A DNA stretch of 64,000 nt from Rostratula benghalensis (Eukaryota; Chordata; Aves; Charadriiformes; Rostratulidae): positions 1,785,372 to 1,849,371 of the forward strand of contig VXAI01000009.1 in assembly GCA_013399305.1 (NCBI GenBank), read 5' to 3'. The position numbers were made by a program, and so were the translations under genes. Below are positions 1 through 15,000 of this stretch, piece after piece (within the stretch, counting starts at the first letter, position 1; every line of letters starts with the position of its first letter). A model generated the notes under the pieces. The model searched no databases, was not told the DNA's origin, and saw nothing but the letters and a program-made list of their open reading frames with translations.

Positions 1-77
1 TCTTCATGCTTCCAGAGACGGAAATTGTGTATCTTTATTATGCTCTGTGTCCTTTCTGACTGCAGCAGCAAACTTAC
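1..77 (-). other. PRORP intron leading to the off-window last exon
   Basis: Sequence after the GTAAGT donor at 77-76. No coding similarity is visible before the window edge. Confidence 0.85.
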
Positions 78-3000
78 CGTAAAATTTATATGCTTTCCTT
101 CAGCAGAAGGGGAAAACACTATTTGGTGTCCACGCTGCCACTTACGGAAGAGGTGACGCGTCAGACTGTCGGAAAGAGAAGCCTTGTGATCCCGGAGGAA
201 GTCTCTAGTAACAAACTTGCAATGCTGGCCTGACCGAAGAGTGGCGTATAGCAAAAAGGCATCATCTTCAGAGCTTAACAGAACAATGGAAAAGACAGAC
301 GTCATTCACAGGACTGTAAGTGGCTGCAGGAAATGAATCAAATGCTGATCTGAGATTTATTCACCAGCAGCACCGAAAATTCTCATCGCTTCTCTAGTTC
401 CCTGGTAAGATAAAAAACTTCTGTTTTCCACAGGGCACCAAGAGTAAAGAGTGCAATAAAAGGTAACTGCATTAACTACACCGAGCATCTCCCCTCCTAT
501 CACAATCTGATAATACACCGATACCATCTTTTGCCACGTAACAGTGCTATGTGGAACAGAAGTGCTAAAACTCACAAGGGTAACCCCAAAACTTTGTTGG
601 AATAGAGTCAATCATCACAACGAGTAGCAGTGTAATACAGACAACAGTACAAATCTGTGAATCTTTGTCTGTACATGGGTAAATATACTTCCAAAAGGTA
701 CTATGATTATTTGTTAAATATATTCAGTATTAGCTGCTATTAAATTGAGAAAATTTTAGGGAAAAATCTCTAAAATACATTTATAATGGGTGTGAAATAC
801 CCTATACCTGGAGAAGCTGAGCAGAACTTTGCTTGAAACCGCTTTTGGATTGCTGTGGATTACTGTAATACTAAGTGAGCAGACAGGAAATTAGCGAGGA
901 TTTCCACCCTGGGGTAAGAGAGTCCCCTTTGCTGGTGCTCAGGGAGCAGGCAAGAAAGCAATGTCATTCAACAGCACAGAGAAGAAGAGCCAGAACTGGA
1001 GAGGGGATGAAGGAGAAGAGATGTGAAACAAGGAGCCAGACTTGGACTGGCTGTTAGGGCAAGGAACTTGGTCAGAAGTTGTGGGAACTGGGGTGGCAGA
1101 AGAAACGGCAGAGACGGGCGGAGGATAAACAGAGCCCAACGGAGATGGAGTGTATGTGGAGCTGGAACCAAAGGAAAACTGCAACTTATTGTATGAGGAA
1201 AGAAGGGCAAGGAGAGGGGACACTGGTGGAGACAATTAACCCACTACAGGGACAAGGACAGGCTTGAATGAGCAAGAGCAAAGGGATCACATTTCTTAAA
1301 TTAGAGAGGCAGAGGGTCTCATTCCACTCACAGAAATATTCTCATCTGGGAGCAGCAAGGAATTTAGCTCTCCAGCCTCCCCACACTCATGGGCTACCAA
1401 GCAACACTAGCCAGGCAGGAACTTCATCTCCCACTACGCGGGGCCAACACAGCAGACCGTGACTGTACACTGGTGCCATCAGGTATTCTGTAAGCTCAGG
1501 CCACTGTGGTCTTGGCAGTGGTTTTAATAGCTATAAATCCCAATAAAACATACAAATGTCAACATGATTCTAAGTGATGGAATTCTTCATAATGCAGGTT
1601 TTAACATGAATTGGTTTTTGAAGCCAGTATAGCAAGGAGTATGTTTCTCTTTCACAGACACAGAGCTGGAGATATTACTAATGGTACTAAAAACTACAGC
1701 TGTTTACACTGACATAAAATGCACACAAATCAGGTGTTGATCTCCATTACATTTAGCCATTTGCTTAAACTTACATATTTTCAGCAAAGAAGAAGTCTGC
1801 CTTATTCTGCATCTCCTTCATGATCTCTCTTCTCCAATTAGAAGAGTTAATCAGCATGTGTTTGCGGCCCAGCACAAGCAACCGGGCATTGTCTTTTGCC
1901 AGGCAGTTGACAGCATCAAATAGCTGCAGAAAACAAAGCAAAACCAAAGATTTTCTTAGCTGTAAAGGAAACACTTTCATATCAGTGTCTCAGCTAGTGG
2001 GACTTCTAGCACACCCTCATTTCCCACAGTTCTTAACTGCAATAACAATTAAGCAGATGACTAATTTAACTCCCTAATGACAAAGAAAAAAACCCCAACA
2101 AACAGTTCATTGTAGGACACTGCTCTCAAACACACAGAAAAAAAATATAAATTATAAACATTTCCCAGCTCTTACAACTTGAATGACATGAATGAACTCA
2201 GGAAGAGCTGTATGGAGATTTCAGAAATTCAGAGTCAGCTGAGAGAACTGAATCACATTGGGATTTAAGCAATACCTACTTTTGGAAGTGATTCAGCACT
2301 GAAGCCTTTGTTAGTATTACGGAAGAACCCTAAACCATTCTGCTTTTCCAGCCCCACCTGTTGCCGAAATCGGAGAACTACATGTCATCATGTCACCTGG
2401 GCTGCCCTGGGGGGAAGAAGCAAGCAGCAGTCAAAGGAAATCTGTGACCTCAGGATGGAGGGTTTGTGAAAGCCGCATCCAGACCAGCCTCCCACTTACG
2501 AACCAACATCCTGAGGTGGCAAATTCACTGCTAGGCCAGCTTCTCTTCAGAGGGACTTCTCACCAGCCTCTTAGGGTGTTCTGCCTGTTCAGGACAGGCG
2601 CTGGTGCCTCCCAGCTTCACCCAGACAGAGCTCAGGGAGCGCAAAGATTCAGGCTTTCAGCATCCCAGGTTATCCCTGTGGACTGCTCACACAGCAATGG
2701 CATTTCAATTCTGCCCCAGAAACTGAGAAAAACTGTTTCTGGAAGCTGAAGCAGTAGGGTTATGAAGGTTATGAACAGTATGCTCAAGATCCAGGGAAAG
2801 GTGTTTCCTCAGTTTTACCTGCATTTGCTGCCAGTATTTGTCAATAAATAAACAATTTCTTGATTTTTCCCTAATCTCTCTTCCTGCTTTTCTAGCTATT
2901 TCCCTCTTCCCTGTTATTCCTTCTCCCTGCAATATCTCCAATTGCCCTCCTCCTCTTGCTTCCCCTCCTTTCCCTCCTATTTGTGATCCTTATAATTAAT

Positions 3001-6000
3001 TAGTATCATTATATTTTGTTTCAGGGGATGGAAAGAATTGTTCCTCTAACTCTTGGGTACAAGTTTACAATGAATTTAGCTTGATCTACCTGCAAATGGT
3101 GGCGGGAAGGGGTGGTCCTACTCAATCCCCTCTCAAACTGCACATTCCCACTACTTTTATTGCACCAGATCTAACAGTATCATGACTACCCACAACCTCA
3201 CTGATCAAAAAAAAGCCCTTTTTTTTTTTTTTGCAGGTTTGAGCTTGCAGCCCAGATAGACCTGAGTCAAAGACTGATGGGAACAGATCGCTGGAGGTGG
3301 TGAGGGCAGGAAGAACGGGACTGCCCCTCTCAGCAAAGGACCTGCAGGTGGATCAAATCAAGTGTGCCATAAATCTGGATCTGAGGATCTGAGAGAGGAG
3401 GCCAGAAGATTTTTTATGTTAATTTTAACTGTTGACCTGCTGCTGCTAGCAGCACTGAGTGAGGGACTGAAGGCTCTGTCTTCATGGAGATACAGGGTCT
3501 CGGTGCTAATGCAAAGCTCAAGAGCCTAATGGTACCTATCAGAACTGACTCCCTGCTTCCAGAAGATCATGCTGGACATCAACCATTTTTCTACAAGCAC
3601 ACATCTGCTTTTCCCTGGTTAAAACAAATAGGAGATAATGTGAGCAGGAAAAGGCCAAATGCAGTAATTTCTGCCTATAAAATGGCAGGTAAAAATAAAA
3701 ATGGCACTCTCTCCATTGCACGCCCTGAATTTTTTGAGATAGATTTCAGAATTCTCCTTGGAACACAGAATTGAAAAATACAAGCAAAAGCCACCATTAT
3801 TTTTTTTTGTTACTGGAAGGCTTTCAAGGTAACTACATTAAGTAATAACATATCTTCTTGTCTACATCATTATTTATTTGATTATTAAATCATGAGGTTA
3901 TTTAAAAAATGAAAAACTGAAGTTTAGTTTTTCAATATTGATGTTTCTTTTTGGAATATCCCATCTGGACAGTAAAAACTGGCTCATCAATTTTACTCAC
4001 TTGCAGTCACTTTTATTTTCCATTTCTTACGCACTGGCCCACTCCTACAAACAGTTGGATACAAACACCGAAAGAGAATGAGATTTGTTAAGATGAGTTC
4101 ATTAAACTTAGTAAAAGTTAGGAATGTACCTACTACATTCATACAAATTTCCATGCAGAAAAGTCACCAGTGAAGAAATATCAACCATAAGTAATGTAAG
4201 CAAACCCTTACAAAATCCAAACGAAAATACTTTCTCTTCTTGCTTAATGCTTTGCTATGTTCACGGAAGGTCATGAGGAAAAAAATGTTGGAAAAATTTT
4301 CAAAGAGCACTCCAGAAACTGATTCCACAAAGTCTAAAATAGAAAACTTGACAGCAAGAGCATCCTGATGGGACAACAGAAGGAACAACTCCTAAAAGCA
4401 GACTATGAGCCAAAAAGAGTCTCAGGAGCATAGCTGCACCAGTGGTTCTGTAAATCAATATGGAATTGCCAGTATTTGAACTGCTGGAGTTTACCCTCAA
4501 TAAAAAAAAAGGAAACACCTTTTCATTATACTTGTGGTTCAATGCAAAGGCAGCTGGATTTCCAGGCTGGTCAATTGGGGCTATTCCCAAGCTTATAAAA
4601 AAATTCCACTGGCTTGGATCCAGCTCCCTTAAGTCTTTCTTTCTGAAGATTATAACTAGTGGCACTTTGTACCTGTTAGTCATATGGACTTTCTTCTGCC
4701 ACATATTGTTAACAGATGAGGTTCTCTACTATGAAGTGCTTCTGGGGAAAAAATAAGGGGTTGGTATAATTTAGCTATAGTTTTGCAATGGAAAAAGTAA
4801 AAACAGGCTGAAATCATAATAAAGTTAATGGGAATCACCATTAAAAAATTTAGAAACTCCTGCTTGCATACCAGCACACTGTCCCTCCTCTACTTACCAC
4901 AAAGATTAACCTTTACTTCAACATCTAAACCAAAAAAGATAGAAATTCTTGGCTTTGGCAATGTAACAATAATTTTGTTCTGCACTCTCCCTTGTCTGAT
5001 GCAACTTTACTAAAGAGCATTTTATCTCATTTTAGGCTTGGGCACCTATTGGGGTGGTCTACAGAGAGTAACAAAACTTACGTGGGGGGTTTCCTAAGCA
5101 TGTCTACTCCCACGCCTGGCTTCTTCTCGAGAAAGGAAGACATGAGACACAGAGTAACACTTGTTTTAGTCATAGAGGAAACTGAACATAATAATGTTAA
5201 CAAAAAAACATCAGTAGTGATCTCTCATTTGAAAATACCCAAGCATTTTATTAACCTAGTACTTCCAAAAGTTATCAAAAATTGTTATCTGGCACCACCC
5301 AGTGCAAACATGCTAAATGCAACAAGCTCTGTGTAGATGCACCTTTAGAACATTCCCATATTATTTAGGCAGCAAACACCAGATGCTTAGTTGGATAATC
5401 TGTTCAAAAGGCAATCTGTGGAAAACCTAAAAAAAATATACAACATGCACATTCCCTCACTATTCATCTTTTTGAGAATGAGGATCACAAAATTAGTGAA
5501 GAAATGACCTTCTATTAATACCAGCATCTTTCAAATTTGGACAGCAGAGCACATAAAATCACATTTTCTCTGCAACCAGGAATTCCAAGATGCCATTCTG
5601 CAGAGGAGAGACAGTAAGTATGGTTAGACTGGCTGCTTCAGTTCATATGGCAAGATGTGGCTGAGGCCAAGTAGCAAGAAGTTGTGAATCGCTGCTGCTG
5701 TGCATAAATCACTGGCCAGACAACAAGACACTAGAAGCAGCAGCACATTAGATAGATAACTATCATTGCATTCAGTTTTACTTTCTTCTCCTCTGACAGG
5801 GCACATCAGCATTCATGTTTCTTTCTAAACTACACAGACATTTTAATTAACTGTTAGTCAAGATCACCAGATCCTTCCCTGAGAAACTGATGCTCATAAG
5901 CAGCTGCCCAGTATGTTCTGCTTGCAATCCCTTCCATCATTTCTCAGCTACATTTACATGATTCCTGTGCTGTCCCAGTCTTTTTTTAATTAGATCTTTC

Positions 6001-9000
6001 TCAATCTTCTCTTGAACCTTAAGAGGTTTTGCATTGACTTACAATGCAAACAATTTTGTGTTCACAGCACTTTAGCAAAAGACTTTGATGAGCCAGGGTG
6101 CAGCCACAAAGAAGTATGAAACGACACACAGCTCAATGGAAGAGTCAAGACCAGCTGCTCACAAATGTGTCAAGAATCTCCCAATATGGTTCTTCTAAAC
6201 ACACAGCTAATTTTTTTTCTATGATTTAAAAAAAAAAATAATTTAAAATTAATCCCTAATTAAATGGATGTATGTATCCAGTGTGTATGTTCTGATTTCT
6301 GCACCCTAATCTGTGAATCAGTGAAAAACTAGCACACTTGTACAATACTTTGGCTGAGTGTCTACATTCATCTTTCCTTGGGACAGTCCCAGACATATGA
6401 GCTATTTCCCCACATGTAAATGAGTTCTTTTTTGTTTCTGCAGCAATGCCATTTTATGGAATTTCCCCTCCATCATCAAGCACCTGCCCTCATATCACAA
6501 TGCACCTTTTTTTTTTTTTTCCCTGCTGTGCTGATACAATCTATTTATTGGGCCATGTTGTCAACGAGATCAGACATCAAGGCAGGAACTTCTGGGTCAG
6601 AGGAACTGGAGTGAAAAGTGGCAGGAAGGCAGAGCAGTAAGACAGAGAATGCATACTGCACAGGGCCATGCTGATGTGGAACTCCTATCACGTAACAAAA
6701 GCCCGAGCTTTGCAAATATGAAAATAAAGCAACAGAAAATGCTGTAACTGGTAGTTCTATGTTTTAAAAATCAGCAAATGATACCTTAAAAGAACCACTT
6801 TTCAAGTCAGAACAAGTACTAACAGCTTCCCATCAGAAGGGAACTTTCCTGTACAAATTCCTGGAAATAGTTTTGCAGTGACCCACACTGACAATTCTGC
6901 ACAGGAGTCTGGCTGGGAGAGCGGGGAATCCTTGTCACGCTGCAAGATTAATCCTCATTCTTTAAATTTCACAGCAGCCTCATGAAGTAAATACACAATT
7001 ATATCTCTGTTTTACACAAGTGCATAATGGAGCACAAGGAAGAGAGATTAATTACTCTATTTCATACAAGGAACTACAAGCAAAGCAGGATACAGATTTC
7101 CTAAGGCTTCACTGCCAGTCACCCGTTCTGATCACTAGATCACGCTGTGCCACGTGTCCCCATTTCAAAGGTTACCCTGCTTGAAGGACAGCCTTTCTCC
7201 TTGGACACTACCGGTTGTTTCCCACTTGGCAGGTGGGAAACCCCTAAAGGCTGCTCCTGGGAGGCACACCATTCTGTGATTCAGCAAAAAGCAGCTCACC
7301 TGTATACAGGTATGGCATAAAGAAATCATCACCCATAAAAAGTACAAATTGCTGCTGATAAATCATGTTTGCCGTTTGATAAACATTCAGTTTCACTAAC
7401 TGCCACTTAAAAGCAAAACACATCCACCAGCAGCTATCTGTTAATAGCAGCAACATATTTTTACCTGTTGTTAGTGTGGGCTCCCACCCAACGCTGTAGC
7501 TGTGAAACTGCAGGGGAAACCCCAGCGCTGATCAGGGGCAGGGAGCTGCCCTAACGCGCTGCCAGGTGGGGCTGGGTGTGAGCGCTCTCTCCAGAGGTTA
7601 GCAAGGAATCGATTCCCACCATCACCATCTTTATTGAAGAGGTTCATAATTTTTAGTGCCCTTTTTGCATATTGTAGACAAGTTCAAAAAACACCTGTGA
7701 ACTTTTCATACAATCCACAGGGGAGAGAGAGACATGAAGGGAAGAGGGAGTTGTTTCCCACGGCGTGGACCCAGGGAAGGCAAGGGTGCTCCTTCCAAGG
7801 AAGCCTAGACTTTCTCACTGAGCCTGGCAACTTCACTAAAGCAGATTTAATACCATTGTCACAGCGCTAAACACGATGGAAGCTGCTTCTTATATTCTCT
7901 ACACTATTACTGATGACACAGCGAAAAGAAAGTCCTCTTTATGCAGGAGCAACATACACATTTCCTGACCCCCTACAGGTTATCAGCCCCTGACTAGCAA
8001 GGGGGCAGCTACTTAGAAGGGAAAGCAGTAACAGATGAGTAAGGAACAGTCACTAAGTTTAATCAGCCCCATTTACTTTATGCTCTTCAGTCAACAGCTG
8101 ACTTCTGGGAGTTATCCCTTACGACACTGGGGGTCTCTGCAATCCTGCAGCAACAACACTGTTGGGAATATTTGTATCCTGTGTTGCAGTAAGACTACTT
8201 AGATTGATGCAACACATGCATCATCATGCAAAACTTTACCACTTCAGACATCAATGACAGCAATCACACAACATTTAACATGTTTTAACCTGTCTACATT
8301 GACTCCACACCTAGAATTGACTTTTCCTCTCTTGACGCATTCAGTAGAGATGTCTTAACTCCCTATCACAATTCATTAAAATTTGCAGTTCATTTTTAGA
8401 TGCCAGGTTTTGCTCTTGACTTCAGAGTCAACTCTATTAATCAAAAGCAGATGATTGATTGAGCAGGAAAACTAAACCACAGAAGCAAAGATACCCAAGC
8501 TGATTTAATATAGATTGAGGATGGTCCAGTACCCTCAGTTTGCTCAGATGAGATGATGCCTAAACACAGCTCTGCTGCTTGCGGAGTAGGTTTGTATTCA
8601 GGGGCATCCTGAGGATGCTTTTGCAGCCAGGTCCAAACTGATTGTGTACCAGGACACTCAGTGTCCCTGCACAGTCCAGTGTTCCCAGTGACAGGAGGAC
8701 TTGGCTCAAGTGCAGGACTGGATGAACGTAGACATAATTCTTCCAGGTCAAAATTGACTATAAGGATACCTTTTGGGCTGCGACCAAGCTAATGAGCCCT
8801 CTTGAACCTTGGGAAGTGGGGAGAGTAAAGCAGAGTAACTGTAAACAGATTCAGCTCAGGCACCGAAACAACGGCATCAGTTATATTTTCCTGTATTCAC
8901 GGTACCCTGGCTATTATGCCAGTAATGGAGGTGTCTTTAATTACAACTCCACTTGATTTCAACTGAAGGTGGAACGTGCTCAAAATGATCTCTGGAACAT

Positions 9001-12000
9001 TTCTGAATGTAGAAGTAATACATGTGTAGTTAGGCTCTGACATTATATGCCGCTATTAAACCATAGGTAAAATTTCCAATTTCAAATAAGCCTGAAGAGC
9101 CACCCATGTTTTCTCTTCTACTGACCAGCTCAGAGAACAGCAAAATACAATTCAAAACTATGTAAATTAACTTTAGGTTTGGAAAGACTGATACAAATGC
9201 ATGCTGTAATTTTTCCATGAACCAGCAATGTGCCTTTGTGGCCAAGAAGGCCAATGGTATCCTGGGGTGCATGAACAAGAGTGTGGCCAGCACAGCTCTA
9301 CTTTGGCCTGGTGAGGCTGCATCTGGAGTACTGTGTCCAGTACTGGGCCCCCCAGTGCAAGAAAGACAAGGAACTACTGAAGAGTCTTGTGGAGGCTACA
9401 AAGATCATCAGGGGAATGGAGGACCTCTCTTGTAACGAGACACCAGGCTGAGACACCTGGGTCTGCTTAGCCTGCAGAAGACTGAGAGGGGATCTCATCA
9501 ATGCTTATAAATATCTAAAGGGTGGTAATCAAGAAGATGGGGCCAGACTGCTTTCAGTGCTGCCCAGTGACAGGACAAGGGAGAACAGGCACAAACTGGA
9601 CCACAGGAAATTCCATCTCAACATGAGGAAAAACTTACTTACTTTGAGGGTGGCAGAGCACTGGAACAGGCTGCCCAGAGAGGGTGTGGAGTCTCCTTCT
9701 CCGGAGATACTCAAAACACATCTGGATGTGTTCCTGATGGCCTGGGTGACCCTGCTCTAGCAGGGGAGTTAGGCTAGATGATCTCTGAAGTCCCTTCCAA
9801 CCCCTATGATTCTGTGAATTTCTTCCATGCAATATGAAGATAGAGATAAGTCCCCATCCTTCCCAGCAGAGAAGTATGTAAGAAAAAAAAAAAAAAGGGC
9901 GTTTAAATAGATATTTTCTAATATATAATCTAATTACAGCCATATTGTGCTCTGTCTTATTCCCATAAGGTGTGACAAATAGTGATTTGATGGACTGTGA
10001 AGCAGTATTTCCTGGGAGAATTAAAAGATTCAAGGCAGAATGCATGCAAGGACTGAAGAAATATATACACAACTTACTACACAGAATTGAAATTGTGTGT
10101 ATGACATGAAGGTGGAGAGGCAGGAGCAAGATCATAAGGTGGAAGAGACACTAGCTTTGTGGAATCTGGCTTTTCAGAGTGGATTGTCTTTTTCAAAAGA
10201 TCTCAACCACTTTGGCAAACCTTACACCTGACAAACATTTCAGTGTGACCGTTCTCAGTCACGCTTTTTGAATGCTGCTCCTTTTGAATGCTAGCATTTT
10301 CATCATCATGGTCTTTACATGAATACAGGTCAACCATAAATAAAAGAAAGAGGGCAGTGCCTATAGTTAGCACATCATGTTATTAAATAAGCAATACCAA
10401 GAACTCCAGAAATGATGGTTAAAGAAGAGATGGACAGCTGGGAAATTGCTGAATTTTATAGTATAAATTGCAAAAGAGAAAAACAGGCAATTTTTTTCCC
10501 TGACTCTTAAAACAGTTCAGAAATATGTGGACAAACATTCTTCAGTTGCATAACAGCATTTTTGGAAGTTGCATTTTGTAAGTGACTGCAGTGCCAGTCA
10601 AGTTTCTCAATGCAAAAGTTCTGCTAACCAGCTACAATACTAATTGCTTTCCCAATCACTTACAAAAAAATGTGATGTTGGTTTAAACATGCAAGCAGAC
10701 CCTTTGATGTTGGCTCAGCAATTATGAAATAGCCATAAAGACAGAAGAGAAAGGGTGAATCTGAAATCCAAAGCAGCACTTTGGTAAGGCAGCAACTGGC
10801 AAACGTTCAGTCCAGAATTAACTACAGCCCAGTCCCTGCAGCTCTAAGTTTTGTGTTTGTGGTAGTAAAATGTTTCCTTTCATTAATCTGAATTTTCTGA
10901 ATGTCCTCCTTTCTTGAGTCACATAAAAGGGCAAAGATATTTCTCTTTTCCTGATCTTCTGAGATATTTTTCTTAATAGCTGATATATATGTATAGTTTT
11001 ATCTCTCCTCTTACTCATCTACTTTCTTGCAACACAGAATAAATACCAAGATCTTGCAATACACATGGGACATCTTACACGTTGGTTTTTTTATCCAGAC
11101 CTTTCCTGAGCACTTGCTGTTTCGTACAAGATTTTCAAAGTATTAAGAAGAATTCTCAGTATCAACACTCCACACCAAGGGGATGAGCTAGGTGATTCTG
11201 TCTACCCGTCATTACACAAGAGTAGGAAAATAATTACGTAAAAGCTGAAAGGATGTGGAGTGTTACCTGTGTATTTCCACATATCAATACTATCCTTTAT
11301 TCTCATCCTTGAATTCTTTCTGCCTGCACTGCTGGTTCTTCTACAGTATTTTCTTACTGATCACTACATATTGTTTCATTGCACTAAGTACTCGGTATGT
11401 CATCTTTATTTTTGTGAGGAAGCAAGTTACATAAAGATGAAAAGGTCTGTATGAAAAGGTATACATACTTATTTTTGTATAGGCTTCAGAGGTGAAACTT
11501 TACTCATTAGAGGCAGTGACTGTAAATGGAATAATCCCAGCTGAAGTCACAGCTTCAGGGGTCTGCCATCTTTCACTGTAAATCCAATCGTTGCCATTAC
11601 AATGGTACTCTCACATTTCTACTATTGTTGTGGCAGCTGTGTACAACAACTTAAGGCCATAAGGGAGTTTCTTTTGTCATTTATCATTTTAGAAGGAATG
11701 TAAAAAGCTAGCTATTAGAGAGGAACATTTGAGAACTAAATGCAGCCGTGCCAGTGTCAGATTTTCAGTGGGGGTCAGAAGTTATATTGAAGTACTGAAA
11801 ATGTACAATGTGAGCAGGACTTCTGGGTGGTGGCAGTGGTGATGGCGTATTATGAAAATGAAAGCACAAGCTTGACTGATCCTTTCCACAGATAGGAAAT
11901 AACTTGGTGCAGGACTGAAATCAGCTTTGTAAGACTGAAACCATCAGTTTAAAAGATAACAGCATTTTAGCTCTCACCATTGTCCTGTGCAGATGTCGGC

Positions 12001-15000
12001 ACAGCGTCACTGACCTACTCTGATGTGAAGTGGTTTCCCCCTCTCCCATCTGTGGTTCAAAAAGTCCCAGATGGTGCTTTTATTCTTTGAGGAAAGCTGC
12101 TGCAGCAGCTGGGGAGATCACTGCTACAGAAGGCACAGGAATCCTGTTCAAGGCACATCAGACTTATGCTTCTGCAGCAGCATCCTGTTCCAATAGCCTT
12201 GACAGTTCCACAGAAACTTTAAAATAAAGAATAAAGGCTATTTCTACACTCACAGGTCAGCAGCAGGGTTGTTATCCAGGTAGAATGATAGGATAACCAA
12301 GGAAACTCATCAGTAAATTAATAGCTTGCAGTCAAAAAAAAAGAACAGGACTGCAACACGCAGCAAACATTTGGAACACAAATTTCACACTGCTTTTCTT
12401 CTGTTTCTCATTAGTACTCTTTTCCAGTTGCCTGCTACAGATTACTATTCAGACGTAAAGAGGTTACCTTCAAAAGCAATTCTTCCAACAAGAACAACTT
12501 TACACTTCTTAACACAAATAATTACAGTAACAAACACTACTCAAGTGAGTGGTGATTTCTCTTTAAAGGTCAGAAAGATGAAGGATTCCTTTGATATGAA
12601 AAAGAACATCAAAAATCAAAATCAACAGGACAAAAATCAGCAGAAGCAAACTAAACCATCAAGGTCTGAGGAGGAGTAGGAGCAGCTGTGTGTTCAGTCA
12701 GGCCCACGAACTATGGGTAGACCATGCACAAAGGCTTTCAGCAAGGAGGGACCACGGAAGGCATTTGTTTAACACTGGTAAGAGCACAACTGTTGTTTAC
12801 CAGGCTGGAGAAGACTTAGGGGACTTTCATACAGACTATTACACCTTGCACTGCCAGTCCCACGAGGCAGAGGTTCAACCTCTCGTCTCTTTTAGATCAA
12901 GGCTGCCCGCCATGGTAAGTAACATACTGTCCCTGCAAAACCAGCACAAATCCCATGCAGTGTCTATCACAAGTGACTGTAAGCTATGGGTTAGCATTAT
13001 TTTTCTTAACACAGTCATTAACTTTGATGTGCATCACTGCAGCCTCATGCCAGTTTGCTACTAGTAACACTGCAGGCACCATCTATGCCTGCAGATCCTA
13101 GGCAGTGAAGGTCTGAAAGCCCCCCCCAATTGCTACAATTCACAAGATCTAATTTACTGCAATGCTTTTAATATAAGTTTGTTGATAACAACCTGCTATA
13201 CTCAAAAGCTGGACATTGGGCAGACAACTGTCTGAAGTGTTTTTCTTCAACTCAGGAGATAAGATACAGCAATTTGACAAACAGATAATATTGTCAGCTC
13301 CTACAAATTAATTATGGATGATATTTGGCATTTGTCTGAAAACCCCACCTCCCGGGAACAACCGGTTATATGAAAATATTTGTCTCGTCAGTCATTTTTT
13401 GCCCCTGTAGTAAAGAGAAATAAGCTTGACAATATGAAAATATGACCACCAGAATGGCTTGGACAAGAGAACCCAAATAAGAAACACCCACTCTTTATTT
13501 CATTAAAGGATCTATCTTTTTTTGTTTGTTTGTCTGGGGACTCAGCATTATGGCTTCCAGACATCTGTATAAGACTATATACAAGCCAGCACATTTGAGG
13601 AATTCTGTTGCATCTTTCCCTCCTTTATCCATCTCCATGGAAAGAATGCAGATACCCACCTAACAACTGCTGGAGCACCCCGGACCCAATAGCAGTGCTC
13701 AAGTGCAATAGAAAGCTATAGTTTCAGAAGTATTTTATTTACCAAATTTATCAGACAGCTAAGGCTTAAAACTCTGTGTTGTACTACTGGTTGTGTTATC
13801 TAGGCTGGCAGAGTGAGGCAGAGTGAACAGGCTCGTGGAAATGAGAGTGAGTGGGATGAGACAAAAGAAATCCCTAACCTATAGCATTCGTATTTCTGAA
13901 AGCCCATCTGGGGATGCCCATTCAATGGAAAATTAGAGCTTTTCACTCTGCATGGCTTCAAAGATGAAGACACATACATAGCAATGAGAAGTGAAAATGT
14001 CAAAAGCTTCCAATTCTTTTATTTAAGTCACTTCCTTTAACTATTGAGACTTAGGGCCATCATATCTAAATTGATTTAAACAGCATTGAGTAACATTTTA
14101 CAGGGATATCATCTAAACTACTTCAGTTGCTGAAAGCAGTGCAGTGACATCAACATTAGACGAGCCCAGGATAACTAATCCCAGTAAAGCACAGGGTAAA
14201 TCAACATCATTAAGACTGACTGGTTCTGCTCTATGACTGCCTGCTTGCAACCCTGCAATTACTACTTCATTTTATTTACTCAAATGTGTGGCAACTTAGG
14301 GCTGCAGTAGGAGAAAATCTGTATCAATCAATCAGTTATCAGGTAGTAGTAAATTTAGTATCCAAGAAATACCTGTATTCCACAGTGCTTTCCTCAAACG
14401 TGCACTGAATGTAGCAGCTCAAATTCCAGTGAGCCACTGCTGTAACAAGCACCTACGTCACACTTCTACTTTTTTTCTCCAGTGTATAGTGTAAGCACTG
14501 CCTAGCTTACCAAAATATCACACAAATAGGAAATAACCAAAGAGAAAAGGCATCAGCAAGGTTGAACCTCCCACAGTGATGCAGCATGTAAGTCAGGAAC
14601 AACTCCACATAATCAGTGGAATTGAAGTGGCTTTTAACTTCTGGTAGAGAGCCTATGGCTCACAGTGACACAGCTTGCTCATGGAACCATGTCAACCTGA
14701 CATTTCAAAAGCTCAAGACTCAAAAAGATTCAAAAGATCAGAAGCTGAAGAAATACTACTGCCAACTCACTGCTTCCTTTTTGGTGCTCGCAGAAGTGAG
14801 CAGGTAAGAGGATGAACACTGGACAGTGATGGGGACAGACATAAGCACCACTAGTATTGCCTGATTTACGTAAAAGGTAAGTTGGTATCATCACTATGAT
14901 GGAAGCACAGGTCCAGTTTTAACAGTCACTACAAGAAACATTGTGCAAGAACAGGACAATGCAGGAGGGAATTATTTGGAAAAAAAATTAGACAGAAATA

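Noticed and set aside
9217..9760. Open frames that could be read as a host gene
   Set aside because: They are the remnant of CR1 reverse transcriptase in a truncated LINE.
12326..13064. Two neighbouring plus-strand open frames of about 120 codons
   Set aside because: No recognisable domain, no splice or conservation evidence; they lie within the PRORP intron and fit chance expectation.
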